Below, piece after piece: positions 62,650 to 64,000 of a stretch of DNA of 64,000 nucleotides; position 1 is the stretch's first letter; the number at the start of each line of letters is the position of its first letter. Origin of the DNA: Aphanothece sacrum FPU1 (GTDB taxonomy: Bacteria > Cyanobacteriota > Cyanobacteriia > Cyanobacteriales > Microcystaceae); contig NZ_BDQK01000007.1 in assembly GCF_003864295.1 (NCBI RefSeq), forward strand, positions 1 through 64,000. The letters run 5' to 3'. Under the pieces are notes generated by a model. That model was not told the origin of the DNA and did not search any database. It worked only from the letters and a program-made list of their open reading frames with translations. The position numbers were made by a program, and so were the translations under genes.

Positions 62650-63447
62650 TTAAATTGTCTCAGGATCAATGCCTTGTTCTCGTAAAAAAGCTGCTAATTT
62701 TTCCGCCCTTTGATGTTCCTGTTCCGCCCTTTGATGTTCCTGTTCCGCCCTTTGACGTTCTCTTTCCGCCCGTTGTTTTTCTTGATTAGCTAATTCTGAA
62801 CCCCATAACAATAACTCTCCCTGTGCTGTCCACCATCTTAACCAATAGCCTGTTCTTTTTTCTCTAATTCCTTGCCATATTCCCAAATATAAATCTATTT
62901 GACTAATCCAATAACGTCCATCTTCATTGGCTAATTGTAATTGATATTCTCCTGATTCATTGAGTTGATAAAATTCTATTAATCCTTGATTTGGCTCAAA
63001 AATTACATAATTAGGAATTTGGAGAATCTTCTCGTAAAAGAACCATTTACCAGGAGGAAAAGTAGGTTTACAGGAATATTCTGACCCTTCTGTATCTGAG
63101 AGAAATTCCATTACTATTGTGGGAATATCTCCTTGAAAATGAGGGGTATAACTACGAATTACTTCTTCTCTAGGAACGCTAATATTAGCAATATAAGACC
63201 AATCTGGGGCTTTAACGACAAATTTATCGTTTAATCTGGTACAAATCCCATAATTAGTAGTTGTTAGGGTATTATCTGATAGTTTGCCAGCGATTTCTAG
63301 ACTATCTGTCAAGGCTGCTGCTAGGGTAGGTTGATTAATATTATCCACGGGATCATCAGGTAAAATAAAATCATCGGGCAGTTTTTCCCAAGTAATTTGA
63401 TGGGAAAGGTTTGTATTTAAAGAGTGGCTAATAGTTGCTTGAGTCAT
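62650..63447 (-). CDS. Uma2 family protein with a heptad-repeat tail
   Basis: 265 residues. PDWSYIANIS, PTIVMEFLSDTEGSEYS and YVIFEPNQGLIEFYQL match a larger Uma2 subgroup with E-F-L in place of the usual E-V-K. The C-terminus (about 225-260) is a coiled coil built from three 21-bp DNA repeats (EQEHQRA units, positions 62701-62763). The repeat is in frame, so copy-number change alters the coil in steps of 7 residues. Confidence 0.78.
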   Translation of the reverse strand: MTQATISHSLNTNLSHQITWEKLPDDFILPDDPVDNINQPTLAAALTDSLEIAGKLSDNTLTTTNYGICTRLNDKFVVKAPDWSYIANISVPREEVIRSYTPHFQGDIPTIVMEFLSDTEGSEYSCKPTFPPGKWFFYEKILQIPNYVIFEPNQGLIEFYQLNESGEYQLQLANEDGRYWISQIDLYLGIWQGIREKRTGYWLRWWTAQGELLLWGSELANQEKQRAERERQRAEQEHQRAEQEHQRAEKLAAFLREQGIDPETI

Positions 63448-63477
63448 TATAATTTATCTGATAAAGTCGGCAAAATA

Positions 63478-63660
63478 TTAAGTAGGGTGCGTTAGGCAAA
63501 TTGTTATTATTGAATCATTCACTATTTTATCATGCCGTAACGCACCAATATTTATATGGAATCGCTAAATGTTTACTACAAATAAGATCGGCCGTAGGGG
63601 CGGGTTTTTACAACAGTTTATGCTTCTAACCAGGATATTAGATAAACCCGCCCCTATAGG
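63478..63660. repeat. Two repeat elements: GGTGCGTTAGGC type and copy 8 of the GGGCGGG family
   Basis: GTAGGGTGCGTTAGGC (about 63482) and GCCGTAACGCACC (about 63533-63545) form one element. GTAGGGGCGGGTTTTTAC (about 63594) and AAACCCGCCCCTA (about 63645-63657) form the second. Nothing else is recognised up to the moaA stop apart from another GGTGCGTTACGC fragment near 63700. Confidence 0.75.
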
Positions 63661-63758
63661 ACTTGTGTATTATTTTTTTCCATTTCACATTAGAAGTTTA
63701 GGTGCGTTACGCTATGCTAACACACCCTACAATTATCTACTTACTGCATCATAAATGT

Positions 63759-64000
63759 TTATCCTCCAATTTGAGACATTGTACGATGATAGGTTCCTGT
63801 AACTGTTCCTGATTCCCTTTGTTTAAAATTAATCTCTGGTTTAATCTCTAATAATTGATGAACTTGTTCTCTTAATTTTGAGATTTTTATGCCTTGACGT
63901 AAAGCGGTTTTTAAATCAATTTGTCCCGTTTCATTTAATAAACAAGGTCGTAACCAACCATCCGCAGATAAACGCACTCGGTTACAGCGATCGCAAAAAC
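63759..64000 (-). CDS. moaA: C-terminal part of GTP 3',8-cyclase MoaA (runs off the right edge)
   Basis: About 80 C-terminal residues. The edge reads [20 protein letters not shown], which holds three Cys of the C-terminal 4Fe-4S cluster, and the chain ends [13 protein letters not shown], with the C-terminal Gly-Gly needed for catalysis. MoaA makes the pyranopterin precursor of the molybdenum cofactor from GTP. The radical-SAM N-terminal part lies beyond position 64000. Confidence 0.9.
   Translation of the reverse strand, partial: FCDRCNRVRLSADGWLRPCLLNETGQIDLKTALRQGIKISKLREQVHQLLEIKPEINFKQRESGTVTGTYHRTMSQIGG

Overview
The window comes from an AT-rich cyanobacterial chromosome. The evidence is genes found mainly in oxygenic phototrophs (a diflavin flavodiiron protein of the Flv1/Flv2 type, a CpcF-type phycobilin lyase subunit, a Ycf39-like reductase, a CruA/CruP-type lycopene cyclase, an NblR-like regulator), many GCGATCGC (HIP1-type) octamers (for example at 662 and 1431), and intergenic repeats typical of unicellular cyanobacteria related to Crocosphaera/Cyanothece/Microcystis. 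The genus is my inference. No tRNA, rRNA or CRISPR array was recognised.

Layout. 1-9 kb: DUF6174 protein, flavodiiron protein, a convergent mgtE/WD40 pair, a tandem-repeat region, ribokinase and an MscS-type channel. 9-11 kb: a cbiM-cbiN-cbiQ cobalt/nickel uptake set with a palindromic element inserted between cbiN and cbiQ. 11-19 kb: a RelE-type toxin-antitoxin pair, a HisD-family protein that lacks the catalytic residues, a Pro/Gln/Tyr-rich protein, a decayed TnpB element, NAD kinase, Ycf39, a nuclease-like protein and a broken kinase remnant. 19-31 kb: Ca2+/H+ antiporter, PsiE-like protein, methyltransferase, M23 peptidase, CobA-HemD fusion, a candidate 6S-like structured RNA, a permease, a collagen-like secreted protein, an RluA synthase, a cupin and a tautomerase. 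31-36 kb: a VapC pair, then an unusual four-gene module (GAF fragment, retropepsin-HATPase fusion, unknown beta-rich protein, pentapeptide-degenerate retropepsin). 36-41.5 kb: an A-type Fe-S carrier and the str operon (rpsL, rpsG, fusA, tuf, rpsJ). 41.5-46 kb: a sulfotransferase / TauD-type dioxygenase / unknown / TylF-type methyltransferase set beside IS200/IS605 remnants. 46-54 kb: LptC-like lipoprotein, atypical response regulator, DUF192 lipoprotein, CruP-like cyclase, SirB1-like protein, glycosyltransferase, BlaI-M56 pair and a one-Cys PrxQ. 54-64 kb: three Uma2 nucleases, a methyltransferase broken by a TGA, CpcF, two further TA-type pairs, trpC, pgk and the C-terminal part of moaA at the right edge.

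The most interesting points are the 32.4-35.8 kb module, which pairs a retropepsin domain with an intact D-S-G triad with a paralogous domain in which the Asp is lost; the HisD-family pseudoenzyme; the rod-shaped RNA candidate near 25.6 kb; the small tailoring-enzyme cluster bracketed by IS remnants; two genes each broken by a single stop where a Trp codon is expected; and several dispersed palindromic repeats, some of which supply the last codons of genes. All family calls were made by reading motifs; no database search was run.
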